The translations under genes and the position numbers were made by a program. Of a stretch of 64,000 bases of DNA, positions 1-7,085 are shown one piece after another (position 1 is the stretch's first letter; each line of letters begins with the position of its first letter). The notes below the pieces were generated by a model, which saw only the letters and a program-made list of their open reading frames with translations, had not been told where the DNA came from and made no database searches. The stretch comes from BD1-7 clade bacterium (GTDB lineage Bacteria > Pseudomonadota > Gammaproteobacteria > Pseudomonadales > DT-91): assembly GCA_902705865.1 (NCBI GenBank), contig CACSIO010000004.1, positions 89,230 to 153,229 on the forward strand, read 5' to 3'.

Positions 1-186
1 GACGGATCGATAGAGTTCACTTTCAACGGCTTCTGGGATAGCGACTTGTACCTGATCGATCACGTCATCGCTGCGGCTTTCTATGTTACTGATGCGGTTT
101 TCAAAATCTTCGCGCGCCCCTTCAAAATACTGTTTGAGGTGGGTGTAGCTGCTGATCAGCTCGCCGATTTCTTCTGTCTGCGTCAT
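1..186 (-). CDS. Phage tail fibre-region protein, partial
   Basis: An open frame starts with ATG at 186 and runs off the left edge (62 codons visible). It begins one base after the stop of the fibre gene at 188-715, as expected for a co-translated late gene. The visible N-terminus is hydrophilic and acidic (MTQTEEIGELISSYTHLKQY) and helix-prone, with no transmembrane segment. By position, after the baseplate I gene and a short fibre N-domain protein, it is probably a tail-fibre or fibre-associated subunit. The family cannot be named from this fragment. Confidence 0.6.
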   Translation of the reverse strand, partial: MTQTEEIGELISSYTHLKQYFEGAREDFENRISNIESRSDDVIDQVQVAIPEAVESELYRSV

Positions 187-187
187 G

Positions 188-715
188 TTAGTAGGCTCCT
201 GATATCTGGTTGATGCGATCAGCCTGGCGCAGCTGCTCTAGCTGCAGATTGGCTAACGCTGTGCCAATGGCGGCGATTTCTTTGACGATGATGAGGTTGA
301 GGTTGTTGACACCAACCTGAACGTTGAGGCTGTTGGCCGGTAACTGGCGCAGGCAGACAGCGACTTTTTCGATATGGATATCACCGGCGGCTTTGAAACC
401 GATGCGGGTTGTGGGGTGGCTGGTGAGAAACAGTAAGGTGCCGTCGCTCAGGAAGCCTGCCATCTCGCGCATGTCGTATTCTTCTGGGCCATCGAAAGCG
501 CCAGCGAGATAAAAGGTATCCGCATCGCTTTGGTAATCGCGGATTTCGACGCGTTGTTGTTCTTGGCGCAGGGCGGTTTCTGTGCCGTTGGGTGTGTAGG
601 CAGCGGAGCCCATGGCCAGATGGGATAACACCCCTTTAAGGCCTTGATTCTTTTTGGCGACGAGTTCGGCGATACCCTGCTGGGTAAACTGGAGAATGTA
701 GGGGTGTGCGGCCAT
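188..715 (-). CDS. Phage tail-collar/fibre N-terminal domain protein
   Basis: This 175-residue protein resembles the N-terminal baseplate-attachment domain of P2-type tail fibres (gpH-like). The similarity covers the opening segment through the FLSDGTLLFLTSHP stretch. Full P2-type fibres have several hundred residues, so here the attachment domain seems to stand alone, with the distal parts encoded by following genes. It overlaps the upstream tail protein I gene by one base. Its role in the virion is to anchor the receptor-binding fibre to the baseplate. The assignment is from family resemblance and gene order. Confidence 0.75.
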   Translation of the reverse strand: MAAHPYILQFTQQGIAELVAKKNQGLKGVLSHLAMGSAAYTPNGTETALRQEQQRVEIRDYQSDADTFYLAGAFDGPEEYDMREMAGFLSDGTLLFLTSHPTTRIGFKAAGDIHIEKVAVCLRQLPANSLNVQVGVNNLNLIIVKEIAAIGTALANLQLEQLRQADRINQISGAY

Positions 716-1299
716 TAGTTCACCTCCGGCAGGCGTGGTTCGCCGTTTATTTCGTGCCAGGTTACAGACGGTGCGCGGGTGCCGGCGATGGCTAGATCAG
801 CGCTGTGGCGAATGCCGGTATACAGGGTGTAGTGTTGGCTGCCGCGTTTAACGGCATCTAACAAGCGTTTTAGTGCTTCGGTGAGTTCGGCATTGAGCAG
901 TGCATCGCGGGTGTTGTCGAGGTTGTCGCGCAGATAGGCTTCGATGATGAAGGTGCCGCGTTCGCCTTGAGGGATTTGCTGCCACCACTCTTTGTAAGTG
1001 GCGTCGATGTTCAGTGCTGCCAGCGCTTTGATGACCGCTGCTTTGGTGCCTTTGATGCGGTGCAGCGCGGGGGCTTCGTCAATGACGCGGCGTTTGATGT
1101 TGGTGGGCCAGTTGGGGTTCCAGAGATCGACGCTGGCGGCCCAAGCCAGATGCGGCAAGAATTCGGCGGGGCATTGCCACGGGTTCCAGAGATCGATGTC
1201 GGTTTGCTGGCCGAGGGTTTGTAGGCGTTCACCACCGATACGATCGAGAGCGTGTTCTTGTTTGCTGAAGTGTGCGGGTAACAGGCTTTTAATTGGCAT
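715..1299 (-). CDS. Phage tail protein I (baseplate)
   Basis: This 194-residue protein matches the P2 gpI / Mu gp48 type baseplate subunit. The segment with two tryptophan-rich repeats (DLWNPWQCPAEFLPHLAW and VDLWNPNWP) followed by KGTKAAVIKALAAL is characteristic of that family. It sits between the J gene (1300-2139, zero spacing) and the fibre gene, the order V-W-J-I-H seen in P2-like tails. It helps form the outer baseplate wedge that carries the fibres. Confidence 0.85.
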   Translation of the reverse strand: MPIKSLLPAHFSKQEHALDRIGGERLQTLGQQTDIDLWNPWQCPAEFLPHLAWAASVDLWNPNWPTNIKRRVIDEAPALHRIKGTKAAVIKALAALNIDATYKEWWQQIPQGERGTFIIEAYLRDNLDNTRDALLNAELTEALKRLLDAVKRGSQHYTLYTGIRHSADLAIAGTRAPSVTWHEINGEPRLPEVN

Positions 1300-2139
1300 T
1301 TACATCACCTCTTTGACGGTGAGGGTGATGGCTGTGCAGTAAGGTGCTTGGTGTTTTTCAGCGAAGATATCGGCCCAGTTGTTGAGCGCAACATAGGCAA
1401 CACCGGGTAGGTGGGTATGGGCCTTGATGCCGGAATCGGAGACGATACCTTGGAGGCGGTGCTCTTCTTTTGTATAGGTTTGCAGGGCCTTCAGCGCGGC
1501 GGCTTTAACGATGTTGTGATCGGGCCCTGGGTACGTGTGTACGGTGCCGCTGATGCTATAGGTGAGAATCTCGGCGCTTTGCACGGTGACGCGATCACCT
1601 TGCGGGCGGACGTGATCTTGATTAACTGCATGGGCGACGCTATTGAGCAGTGCTTGGTTTGCGGTGCCGTCGCCCTCGGTTGATAAGACGGGCAGGATCA
1701 CATCCAGCGGTTGTGGTGAGATGAACTCAACGTCTTTGACGTTTTCGCTGGCGCTTTTGGCGTGAAACAGATACGCACCGATGGGGCCTGCGGTGCTGTA
1801 GCCCTCCGGGGCTAAGGCGCAGCGGTGGCGGTAATCATCGTCGGTTTCGTTTAGTAGGCGTTCGGTGTGGTGATAGGTAGTGCCGGTGTGATCTAACGCT
1901 GCACCTCTGCCATAGGCCAAGGTGCGGTTTTTGTGGGCTTCGTTGCTGGCTTGGCGTAGCAGGCGTTCGCGCACGGCGAGGCTGCGGATCAGGCGGTAAC
2001 GTGGGTCGCCGGGGCCTTCGATGATATCGCCTTCGTTATCGGCTAACCAGGTGATGGCCTCGGCGGTGATTTGTTCGATGGTGAGCTGTGGGGTGAAATC
2101 CACGGCGGGCAGTTTGGAGAGATCGATTGCGCCTGTCAT
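1300..2139 (-). CDS. Baseplate assembly protein J
   Basis: This 279-residue protein belongs to the baseplate J family (P2 gpJ / Mu gp47). The N-terminus (VDFTPQLTIEQITAEAITWL) and the LAYGRGAALDHTG segment are typical, and the length is near that of P2 gpJ. It forms baseplate wedges of the contractile tail. Its ATG overlaps the W gene stop by four bases, suggesting translational coupling, and the I gene follows directly. Confidence 0.88.
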   Translation of the reverse strand: MTGAIDLSKLPAVDFTPQLTIEQITAEAITWLADNEGDIIEGPGDPRYRLIRSLAVRERLLRQASNEAHKNRTLAYGRGAALDHTGTTYHHTERLLNETDDDYRHRCALAPEGYSTAGPIGAYLFHAKSASENVKDVEFISPQPLDVILPVLSTEGDGTANQALLNSVAHAVNQDHVRPQGDRVTVQSAEILTYSISGTVHTYPGPDHNIVKAAALKALQTYTKEEHRLQGIVSDSGIKAHTHLPGVAYVALNNWADIFAEKHQAPYCTAITLTVKEVM

Positions 2140-2504
2140 ACGGCACCGCCTTGTGGGGCTGCGATTGATACGGGTGAACGCAGACTAACGCTTTGCTGTT
2201 GCCATTGACCGTGGGCGATGACTTCGATGCGATGGGGGGCGGGTTCGATTAATTCGAGCTGGCGTAGGGTGAAGTCGGTGAGGTCATTGACGGGGTTTTG
2301 CAGGGCGTTGGCGATGCGGCTGAACAGCTTCATGCGGAACAGCTCGGTGATGTTCTCATCGATGAGGTCTTCGAGATCGGCGCCGTAGGTGCGCTCACCG
2401 ACCAAGGTGCCTTGATAGGTGCCCAGCGCATCGGCAAAGCGTTGGTTGAGATACGCTTCGCCGCTGATGAGGGTGCCTGTGTGTTTTGCCATACCTTGTT
2501 TCAT
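2136..2504 (-). CDS. Baseplate protein W (GPW/gp25 family)
   Basis: This 122-residue protein is a GPW/gp25-type baseplate wedge protein. Family features include the N-terminal LISGEAYLNQRFADALGT segment and ERTYGADLEDLIDENITE, close to the YGs-L-LID pattern of P2 gpW and T4 gp25. It nucleates wedge formation next to the sheath. A second in-frame ATG lies four codons downstream. The gene is the first after one of three copies of the putative late promoter motif (2534-2556). Confidence 0.85.
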   Translation of the reverse strand: MKQGMAKHTGTLISGEAYLNQRFADALGTYQGTLVGERTYGADLEDLIDENITELFRMKLFSRIANALQNPVNDLTDFTLRQLELIEPAPHRIEVIAHGQWQQQSVSLRSPVSIAAPQGGAV

Positions 2505-2533
2505 AGGGCCATGATGCCGGGTTGAAACAAAGG

Positions 2534-2556
2534 GATGGAAATAAAGGGTTTTAGTG
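2534..2556 (-). promoter_or_regulatory. Putative late promoter motif, copy 1
   Basis: Read on the minus strand, the site is CACTAAAACCCTTTATTTCC followed by ATC. It lies between the stop of V and the start of W. Nearly the same sequence precedes gene I (7057-7078) and the endolysin gene (15369-15389). This placement parallels Mu, where the Mor/C-type activator switches on separate late promoters for lysis, head and tail genes. The promoter role is inferred from repetition and position. Confidence 0.6.
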
Positions 2557-2565
2557 TTGTGCTGG

Positions 2566-3150
2566 TTATTGCGGGCCTTGGGTTGAGCCGCCGCTGTCGC
2601 CGGGGTGTTTGTGGCCTTTGCCGCTGATGCCGTCGCTGAGGTGATCGGCTGCGGTGCTGGTGCCGGAGATGGCGGCGTTTTTTTTGATGGTGGTGTTTTT
2701 ATTCACGGTGAGATTTTCGGTGATCTCGACGTTGCATTGCAGCACCGCTGTGTTTTTGGCGGCCAGCTTGGCGATGCCGGTGCTGCGGTTAAAACTGAAG
2801 TGATTGTCGGCATCGATGTTGACTTGCAGCATGTTGAGATCGGTTGAGGGTGGCGGAATAACGTCGGTAAAGCGGCTACGGGTGACACGACCGCGTTCGA
2901 TATCACCGTTGGGGCTGATGATGGTGACGGCTTCGTTGATTTCGAGCGGCCACCAGATTTGGCCGTTAGTGCCGGCGCGGTCGGCGGTGGGGGTTAGCCA
3001 GTTGGTGAGTTGTGGTTCGTCTTCGGTGCCGATGTTGACACGTACTTGATACGGGGCGGTTTGCACTTGGGCGATGACGCCTTCGACCAGGATATTGGCG
3101 AGGCGGCGTTCGAGGCGGTTGATGCGTTGGACGAGTTCATCGTAGCCCAT
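2566..3150 (-). CDS. Phage baseplate assembly protein V (spike)
   Basis: This 194-residue protein is of the P2 gpV / Mu gp45 spike type. An N-terminal helix (DELVQRINRLERRLANIL) is followed by an OB-fold region containing VRVNIGTEDEPQLTNWLTP and GEVxxxxSPxGD-like residues (ISPNGDIERG). A short beta-helix-like repeat follows and the histidine- and glycine-rich tail reads GKGHKHPGDSGGS. It forms the trimeric membrane-puncturing spike at the tail tip. It is two bases from the preceding gp37-like gene and starts the P2-like V-W-J-I-H module. Confidence 0.85.
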   Translation of the reverse strand: MGYDELVQRINRLERRLANILVEGVIAQVQTAPYQVRVNIGTEDEPQLTNWLTPTADRAGTNGQIWWPLEINEAVTIISPNGDIERGRVTRSRFTDVIPPPSTDLNMLQVNIDADNHFSFNRSTGIAKLAAKNTAVLQCNVEITENLTVNKNTTIKKNAAISGTSTAADHLSDGISGKGHKHPGDSGGSTQGPQ

Positions 3151-3151
3151 G

Positions 3152-3757
3152 TCAGTTGGCCTCGGGTGTTAGGCGGGTGTAGTCATTTTGATGGGCGGTG
3201 CCGATGTCGGGGGCTTCGCCGAGGAACAGGTGCGCGGGGATCTGGCCGGCGGGGTTGGCGCTGCTGAAGGTGATTTGCTGGTTGAACGCGCAGCCCCAGA
3301 AGTTGACGGCTTTTTCGTTATCGACTTTGGCGTTGAACAGGTTGCGGCATTCGATGTTACTGGCCACCGCACTGGCACCTGGGGTGCCGAAGGTTTGGCC
3401 GGGCAGGCATCGGGTGAGAAACTCGGCCAGGTTGAGTGCGGCTTCGGCGCGTGATAGCCGGGGTAGCTCTTTGGTGAGGATACTGATGCCAATGGTGAGG
3501 TCTGCGGTGATTTGACGTGTGGTATTGGCTTGAGTTGTGCTGCTGGGGTTTGCCGGTGCGCGGGCTTTGATGCTGTTGATACGTAGCACGGATACCAGCA
3601 GCGCCGGTGCGCGTGCTGACAGGTGTTTGATGTCTTCTTCGCCGAAGCGACCGCCGTGGGTTTGTACGCAGACCTTTTTGGGTAACGGTGCTTGTAAGGT
3701 TGCCACAATGTTGTTGAGGTGATTGCTTAAGGCTGACCATTCGTTGAGTGGCTGCAT
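3152..3757 (-). CDS. Mu gp37-like protein (DUF1834)
   Basis: This 201-residue protein resembles Mu gp37 (DUF1834), a late gene product of Mu-like phages thought to act in tail or head-tail completion. The NNIVATLQAPLPKKVCVQTHGGRFG start fits members that open with a helix and then a conserved GG/GRF segment. It lies between the virion morphogenesis gene (3760) and the spike gene. The alternate frames are open because of high third-position GC but have no family signal. Confidence 0.7.
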   Translation of the reverse strand: MQPLNEWSALSNHLNNIVATLQAPLPKKVCVQTHGGRFGEEDIKHLSARAPALLVSVLRINSIKARAPANPSSTTQANTTRQITADLTIGISILTKELPRLSRAEAALNLAEFLTRCLPGQTFGTPGASAVASNIECRNLFNAKVDNEKAVNFWGCAFNQQITFSSANPAGQIPAHLFLGEAPDIGTAHQNDYTRLTPEAN

Positions 3758-3759
3758 GG

Positions 3760-4191
3760 CTAGGTTCTCAGTTGTTGATCGACCCAGTTGTCGATGATGG
3801 CGATCATATCGGCACGGTTTGCTTGTGACAGACCGAGGTATTCGCGGGCGGGCAGGTTGCGCTTTTTATAGCCGAATTGTTGGGCGGCAGCATAGGGGAG
3901 GTTGCTGCCCCAGATGGCGGTATCGGCGTTGTGATCTGCGGTGATGCTGTCGAGCAGATTGCCTTCGTTTTCGAGCAGGCTGTGGTTGCTGTGGCGGGTT
4001 TTGGTGTAGCCCTCTGACCAGGCTAACCAAGGGCTGCCATCGGGGGCGGTCTTTTCGGTTTCGATGCGGCGGCGGGTTTGGCTTTCGCCTTCGGTGGCCA
4101 ACGATGGCAACAACTCGCCGACGTTGGCATCGGCGAGTTGTTGGATGCGGTGGTTGAGCTCCGCTAGGTGCAGGGTGAGTTCGGTTGACAT
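3760..4191 (-). CDS. Phage virion morphogenesis protein (Mu gpG family)
   Basis: This 143-residue protein is of the phage virion morphogenesis family (Mu gp31/G, P2 gpS), needed for head completion or tail-end joining. Visible features are the SLATEGESQTRRRIETEKTA segment, the PDGSPWLAWS motif and the C-terminal AREYLGLSQANRADM stretch, all standard in this family. In Mu the G gene follows F directly. Here it lies after T, gp36 and a small gene, so the late order is rearranged. Confidence 0.85.
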   Translation of the reverse strand: MSTELTLHLAELNHRIQQLADANVGELLPSLATEGESQTRRRIETEKTAPDGSPWLAWSEGYTKTRHSNHSLLENEGNLLDSITADHNADTAIWGSNLPYAAAQQFGYKKRNLPAREYLGLSQANRADMIAIIDNWVDQQLRT

Positions 4192-4193
4192 GG

Positions 4194-4547
4194 TTAGCTA
4201 TCAACGGCTTCGAGTTCGATGTGCGGGTCGGCTTCGAGCTTGCTCAGTTGCTCTTGGGCGAAAGTGCCGGCGGGCCAGTGATGCCACTCGGGGCCGTGTT
4301 GTTGGCCACCGCGCCAGTAGCCTTCGGTGCGGTTGGTGGTGCGCGTGCGAACGGGGGGTTGTTGTTGGTGGTTCGTGTTTTGGTCGGTACTGTTTTTGGT
4401 GGTGCTTTTAGTCGTACTTTCAGTCGTGCTTTCGGTATTCGCCTCGGTGATCTGGTCGGTTTTTTGTTCTGATGAGGGTGCTTTTTTTGCCGCTGCTTGT
4501 GTCTGTGTTTGCGCCTTTTTGGCGGTGGTCTGTTTTGGTGTGGCCAT
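4194..4547 (-). CDS. HI1506-like small late protein with low-complexity N-terminus
   Basis: This 117-residue protein has about 75 residues of Thr/Lys/Gln/Ser-rich low complexity. A compact C-terminal part follows, containing RTEGYWRGGQQHGPEWHHW and an EQLSKLEADPHIELE segment. The C-terminus resembles HI1506-type proteins of Mu-like prophages (R-x-GxxRxG-x-W then F-xxQLxxLxxDP). That family occurs with the gp36 homologue, as here. No function is known; a structural or head-tail connector role fits the neighbourhood. Confidence 0.65.
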   Translation of the reverse strand: MATPKQTTAKKAQTQTQAAAKKAPSSEQKTDQITEANTESTTESTTKSTTKNSTDQNTNHQQQPPVRTRTTNRTEGYWRGGQQHGPEWHHWPAGTFAQEQLSKLEADPHIELEAVDS

Positions 4548-4584
4548 GGGTTGCTCCGGTTGTTAAACGGGGTTTGAACAGGGG

Positions 4585-5016
4585 TTAAAAAATGTGGCTG
4601 CTGGTGTTGCGGTTAAACAGGCGCGGGTTGCTGTCGACTTCGACTTCCATGCCGGTTGGGCTGGTATCTTGATTGTCGTTATGACTGTCGATCGATAGCG
4701 CGATATCGCCGCGAGCGAGTTTGGCTAACAGGCTGATTGCATCTTCGTAGCGTTGGCGTTTTTCTTCGCTTTGGTGGGTACCCATTGAGAGGCGGTAGAT
4801 AGCGATATCGACGGCGACGCGGGTGAGGATGCCGGGTACGGTTGCCAGTGGCAGTGGGTAGCGTTTGCCGATGTAGCTGTCGATTTCGTCGTCGGCATCT
4901 TGCAGGGCTCGGTTGACCTTGGCGGTGTCGATCTCGTCGTTGAGATCATCATCGGCGATGATGAGGAGTTCATCTTTGCCGTAGCGACTTTCGATAGCGG
5001 CCTGGGTGGCGTACAT
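4585..5016 (-). CDS. Mu gp36-like head-completion protein (DUF1320)
   Basis: The product is about 143 residues and belongs to DUF1320 (Mu gp36). The diagnostic start MYATQAAIESRYGKDEL and the internal DDEIDSYIGKRYPLPL segment are clear. I place the start at the ATG at 5016, because it has AGG about eight bases upstream and matches the family's usual N-terminus. A further in-frame ATG at 5055 would add 13 residues and has its only AGG abutting the start. The protein is likely a head-tail adaptor by analogy. Confidence 0.82.
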   Translation of the reverse strand: MYATQAAIESRYGKDELLIIADDDLNDEIDTAKVNRALQDADDEIDSYIGKRYPLPLATVPGILTRVAVDIAIYRLSMGTHQSEEKRQRYEDAISLLAKLARGDIALSIDSHNDNQDTSPTGMEVEVDSNPRLFNRNTSSHIF

Positions 5017-5105
5017 GATGGCGACCTGTGTTGGTTGTGTTAGGGCGCCGAACATCCTGTTCGGCTTTGGGGCGCGATCCTTCGCTTTGCAGGGTTATCT
5101 TGGGG

Positions 5106-6014
5106 TTACAGGTAATCCGGTACGACGATCTCGAACTTCTTATACAGTTCGTTGGATTCGCCGTTATCCAGGCGTTCGCGTTCGATCAGCAGGCGGGCTT
5201 GTTTCTCCAGCGCGACGGGCACAACCAAAGTGCGCGGGCGTACGCCTAACTTGCGGCTGCCATCGGCGGTGTAACCGCGCATGGTGGTATAGGCTGCCCA
5301 GAGGTTGTCGTAGGTTAATTCGGCCTTGGCACCGAAGGCCAATTGCCAAAAGCTGACGCCGACGTTATCGCGGCAATCAACGCCGAAGCGAAACTCTTTG
5401 CGCATGAAAACGGATTCATCTTTTTCGTCGACCATTTGCACGAACTTGGGCTTTTTGCGCTGCTGGAAGATGATGGGCTTGATGGCGCGGGTGGTATCCA
5501 TCAAGAACCAAGCCGGGCCGGTATAACCTGCATCGACCAGCATGTTGCTGACTTGAGCGACGGTGCCGGTGCCATCGGCCTTGGCGGTAACCGGGTGCTC
5601 ATCATCGAAGTAGGGTTGGCCGTCGTAACACAAGGTGGTGAAACCGTTGTTGAGCAGGGGGTAGACCAGCTCATCGGCGTGGATTTCGACGGCGCGGCCC
5701 ATCTCTTGAAACAGCGGGGCGTAGATGCCGATTTCGTCATCTTCGATGTCGTCGCGGTCGACGCCGATGGTGGATTCCCACGATTTGTTGGTGATGCTGT
5801 AGCTGTGGGCTTTGATATCGTTGATGACACGATCGCCGACCCATTCGCGCAGGCTGGGTACTTTGCCTAACCAGCCGTAGGTGTTGGCGGATGTGGTGCT
5901 GGGCACGGTGGTGGCGATGTGGGTATACATGGGGCCGGCTTCTTGCTGGCCGTCTTGAAAGTTCTTTTTGAAGCCGACAAACAGGCTTTTGATGGCTGCG
6001 GGTGTGATGATCAT
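5106..6014 (-). CDS. Major head (capsid) protein, Mu gpT family
   Basis: This 302-residue protein is the Mu gpT-type major capsid protein. The family start (ITPAAIKSLFVGFKKNFQDG) and the segment TTSANTYGWLGKVPSLREW are clear, and the length fits the Mu homologue (about 305). It assembles on the scaffold encoded within the upstream I/Z gene. It is transcribed with I and separated from it by 44 bases. Unlike many HK97-fold capsids, there is no obvious N-terminal delta domain, consistent with a separate scaffold. Confidence 0.92.
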   Translation of the reverse strand: MIITPAAIKSLFVGFKKNFQDGQQEAGPMYTHIATTVPSTTSANTYGWLGKVPSLREWVGDRVINDIKAHSYSITNKSWESTIGVDRDDIEDDEIGIYAPLFQEMGRAVEIHADELVYPLLNNGFTTLCYDGQPYFDDEHPVTAKADGTGTVAQVSNMLVDAGYTGPAWFLMDTTRAIKPIIFQQRKKPKFVQMVDEKDESVFMRKEFRFGVDCRDNVGVSFWQLAFGAKAELTYDNLWAAYTTMRGYTADGSRKLGVRPRTLVVPVALEKQARLLIERERLDNGESNELYKKFEIVVPDYL

Positions 6015-6058
6015 GGCGTGATTCCCTTTGGGTTATTCGTTAGCGCTGCAGGCGGTGT

Positions 6059-6553
6059 TTAGGCGTCGTCGCGCACGGCGATGAATTCGTCTTCAGTGAG
6101 ATCGAGTTGGCTGCACACGGCGAGCTCTTCGGCGCTGAGTTTGCCGGCTTGGGTGTTGGGGAGAGCGTCTTTGGGTTTTTGTTCAGCGGCCATGACTTTG
6201 GGGGCGGTATCGAGCAGGGCTTTGACTTGATCGAAGCCTGTTTGCTGGCTGCACAACCCTAAGAAGTGATCGCGGTTAGCGGGGGCGATTTTGCCGTTTT
6301 CGATGCCATCATCGACTAACGCGATGGCGCTGTTTTCTAGCGCTTCGGTTTGGTTATTCACGAGTTTTTGTTCGGCATCTTCGGCGCGGTTGAGGGCTAG
6401 CTGGTGGGTTTCTTTAGGGACGTATTGGGTTAGGTCGGGTGCTTGGCGGTTGAGTGCGGTTTGGTGTTGGGTTTGCAGGGTGTTGATGGTGGAGACAGCG
6501 GTGGCTTCATCAGCATCGGCTGCCAGGCCCAGTGCGGCGAGAATCAGTTTCAT
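6059..6553 (-). CDS. Internal in-frame scaffold protein Z
   Basis: An ATG at 6553 in the same frame as I begins MKLILAALGLAADADEATAV. It is preceded by AGAGGAA with a six-base spacer, a better ribosome binding site than expected by chance inside a gene. In Mu, scaffold protein Z is made from an internal start within gene I. The same arrangement would give a 164-residue, mostly alpha-helical scaffold here. The existence of the product is inference from the site and the Mu precedent. Confidence 0.65.
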   Translation of the reverse strand: MKLILAALGLAADADEATAVSTINTLQTQHQTALNRQAPDLTQYVPKETHQLALNRAEDAEQKLVNNQTEALENSAIALVDDGIENGKIAPANRDHFLGLCSQQTGFDQVKALLDTAPKVMAAEQKPKDALPNTQAGKLSAEELAVCSQLDLTEDEFIAVRDDA

Positions 6554-7027
6554 CGAGGGTTCCTCTTCGGATTGACGGTTAAGCGCAGGCAGCTCGTGCA
6601 GGTTGCTGCGGTTGGTTAAGCCGACGCTGACCAAGCGAATGACTTGGCCGGCGGCGTTGAACTTGAATGCGGGGGAGTAGTAGCGGTATTTTTTGCCGAG
6701 GATGAGATCACGGCCTTCGGTGTTCCATTCGATGCGGCCCCAGATAACGCCGTTGCGGTTCTCTAGCTCTGCGATGGGGAACCAGCCATAGGCTTCGGCT
6801 TTTTCGCCTTTGGGGCCTTTGAGTTCGGTGGCGTGTTCGATGTCTAACGGCAGATCTAGGCCGGGGGCTTGGGTGGCGATGATAACGGAGGTTGGCTCGG
6901 GATTATGCCAGGTGCGTTGATCGCGGCCGGTAAATGTATCGGCAGGAATCAGCGGCAGCCATTCGGGGGGCTGCTCGGATTCGAGGGCGGGTATTTGGAA
7001 GTTGAGCGCTAGGGGGTTTGTGTCCAT
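6059..7027 (-). CDS. Head maturation protease I with embedded scaffold
   Basis: This 322-residue protein is the Mu gpI-type prohead protease. The N-terminal half contains WGRIEWNTEGRDLILGKKYR and YYSPAFKF, typical of Mu I proteins. The C-terminal half is charged and helix-rich, as expected of a scaffold. It acts in prohead assembly, processing scaffold and itself. The gene begins about 30 bases downstream of a copy of the putative late promoter motif, at the point where Mu has its I promoter. An internal start for the scaffold (Z) is listed separately. Confidence 0.88.
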   Translation of the reverse strand: MDTNPLALNFQIPALESEQPPEWLPLIPADTFTGRDQRTWHNPEPTSVIIATQAPGLDLPLDIEHATELKGPKGEKAEAYGWFPIAELENRNGVIWGRIEWNTEGRDLILGKKYRYYSPAFKFNAAGQVIRLVSVGLTNRSNLHELPALNRQSEEEPSMKLILAALGLAADADEATAVSTINTLQTQHQTALNRQAPDLTQYVPKETHQLALNRAEDAEQKLVNNQTEALENSAIALVDDGIENGKIAPANRDHFLGLCSQQTGFDQVKALLDTAPKVMAAEQKPKDALPNTQAGKLSAEELAVCSQLDLTEDEFIAVRDDA

Positions 7028-7078
7028 GCCGCCAGTTTGGCGGCGATGGGGGGAGGGATGAAATAAAGGGTTTTAGTG
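7028..7078 (-). promoter_or_regulatory. Putative late promoter motif, copy 2, with hairpin
   Basis: Minus-strand CACTAAAACCCTTTATTTC (7057-7078) is followed by GCCGCC-AAACT-GGCGGC just before the ATG of I. The endolysin gene has the same two-part arrangement (CTAAACCCCTTTA then TGCCAAACTGGCCGC). The motif position corresponds to Mu's promoter for I. The hairpin lies in the 5' leader and may stabilise the mRNA or affect the start site. The role is inferred. Confidence 0.6.
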
Positions 7079-7085
7079 ATGTGCG

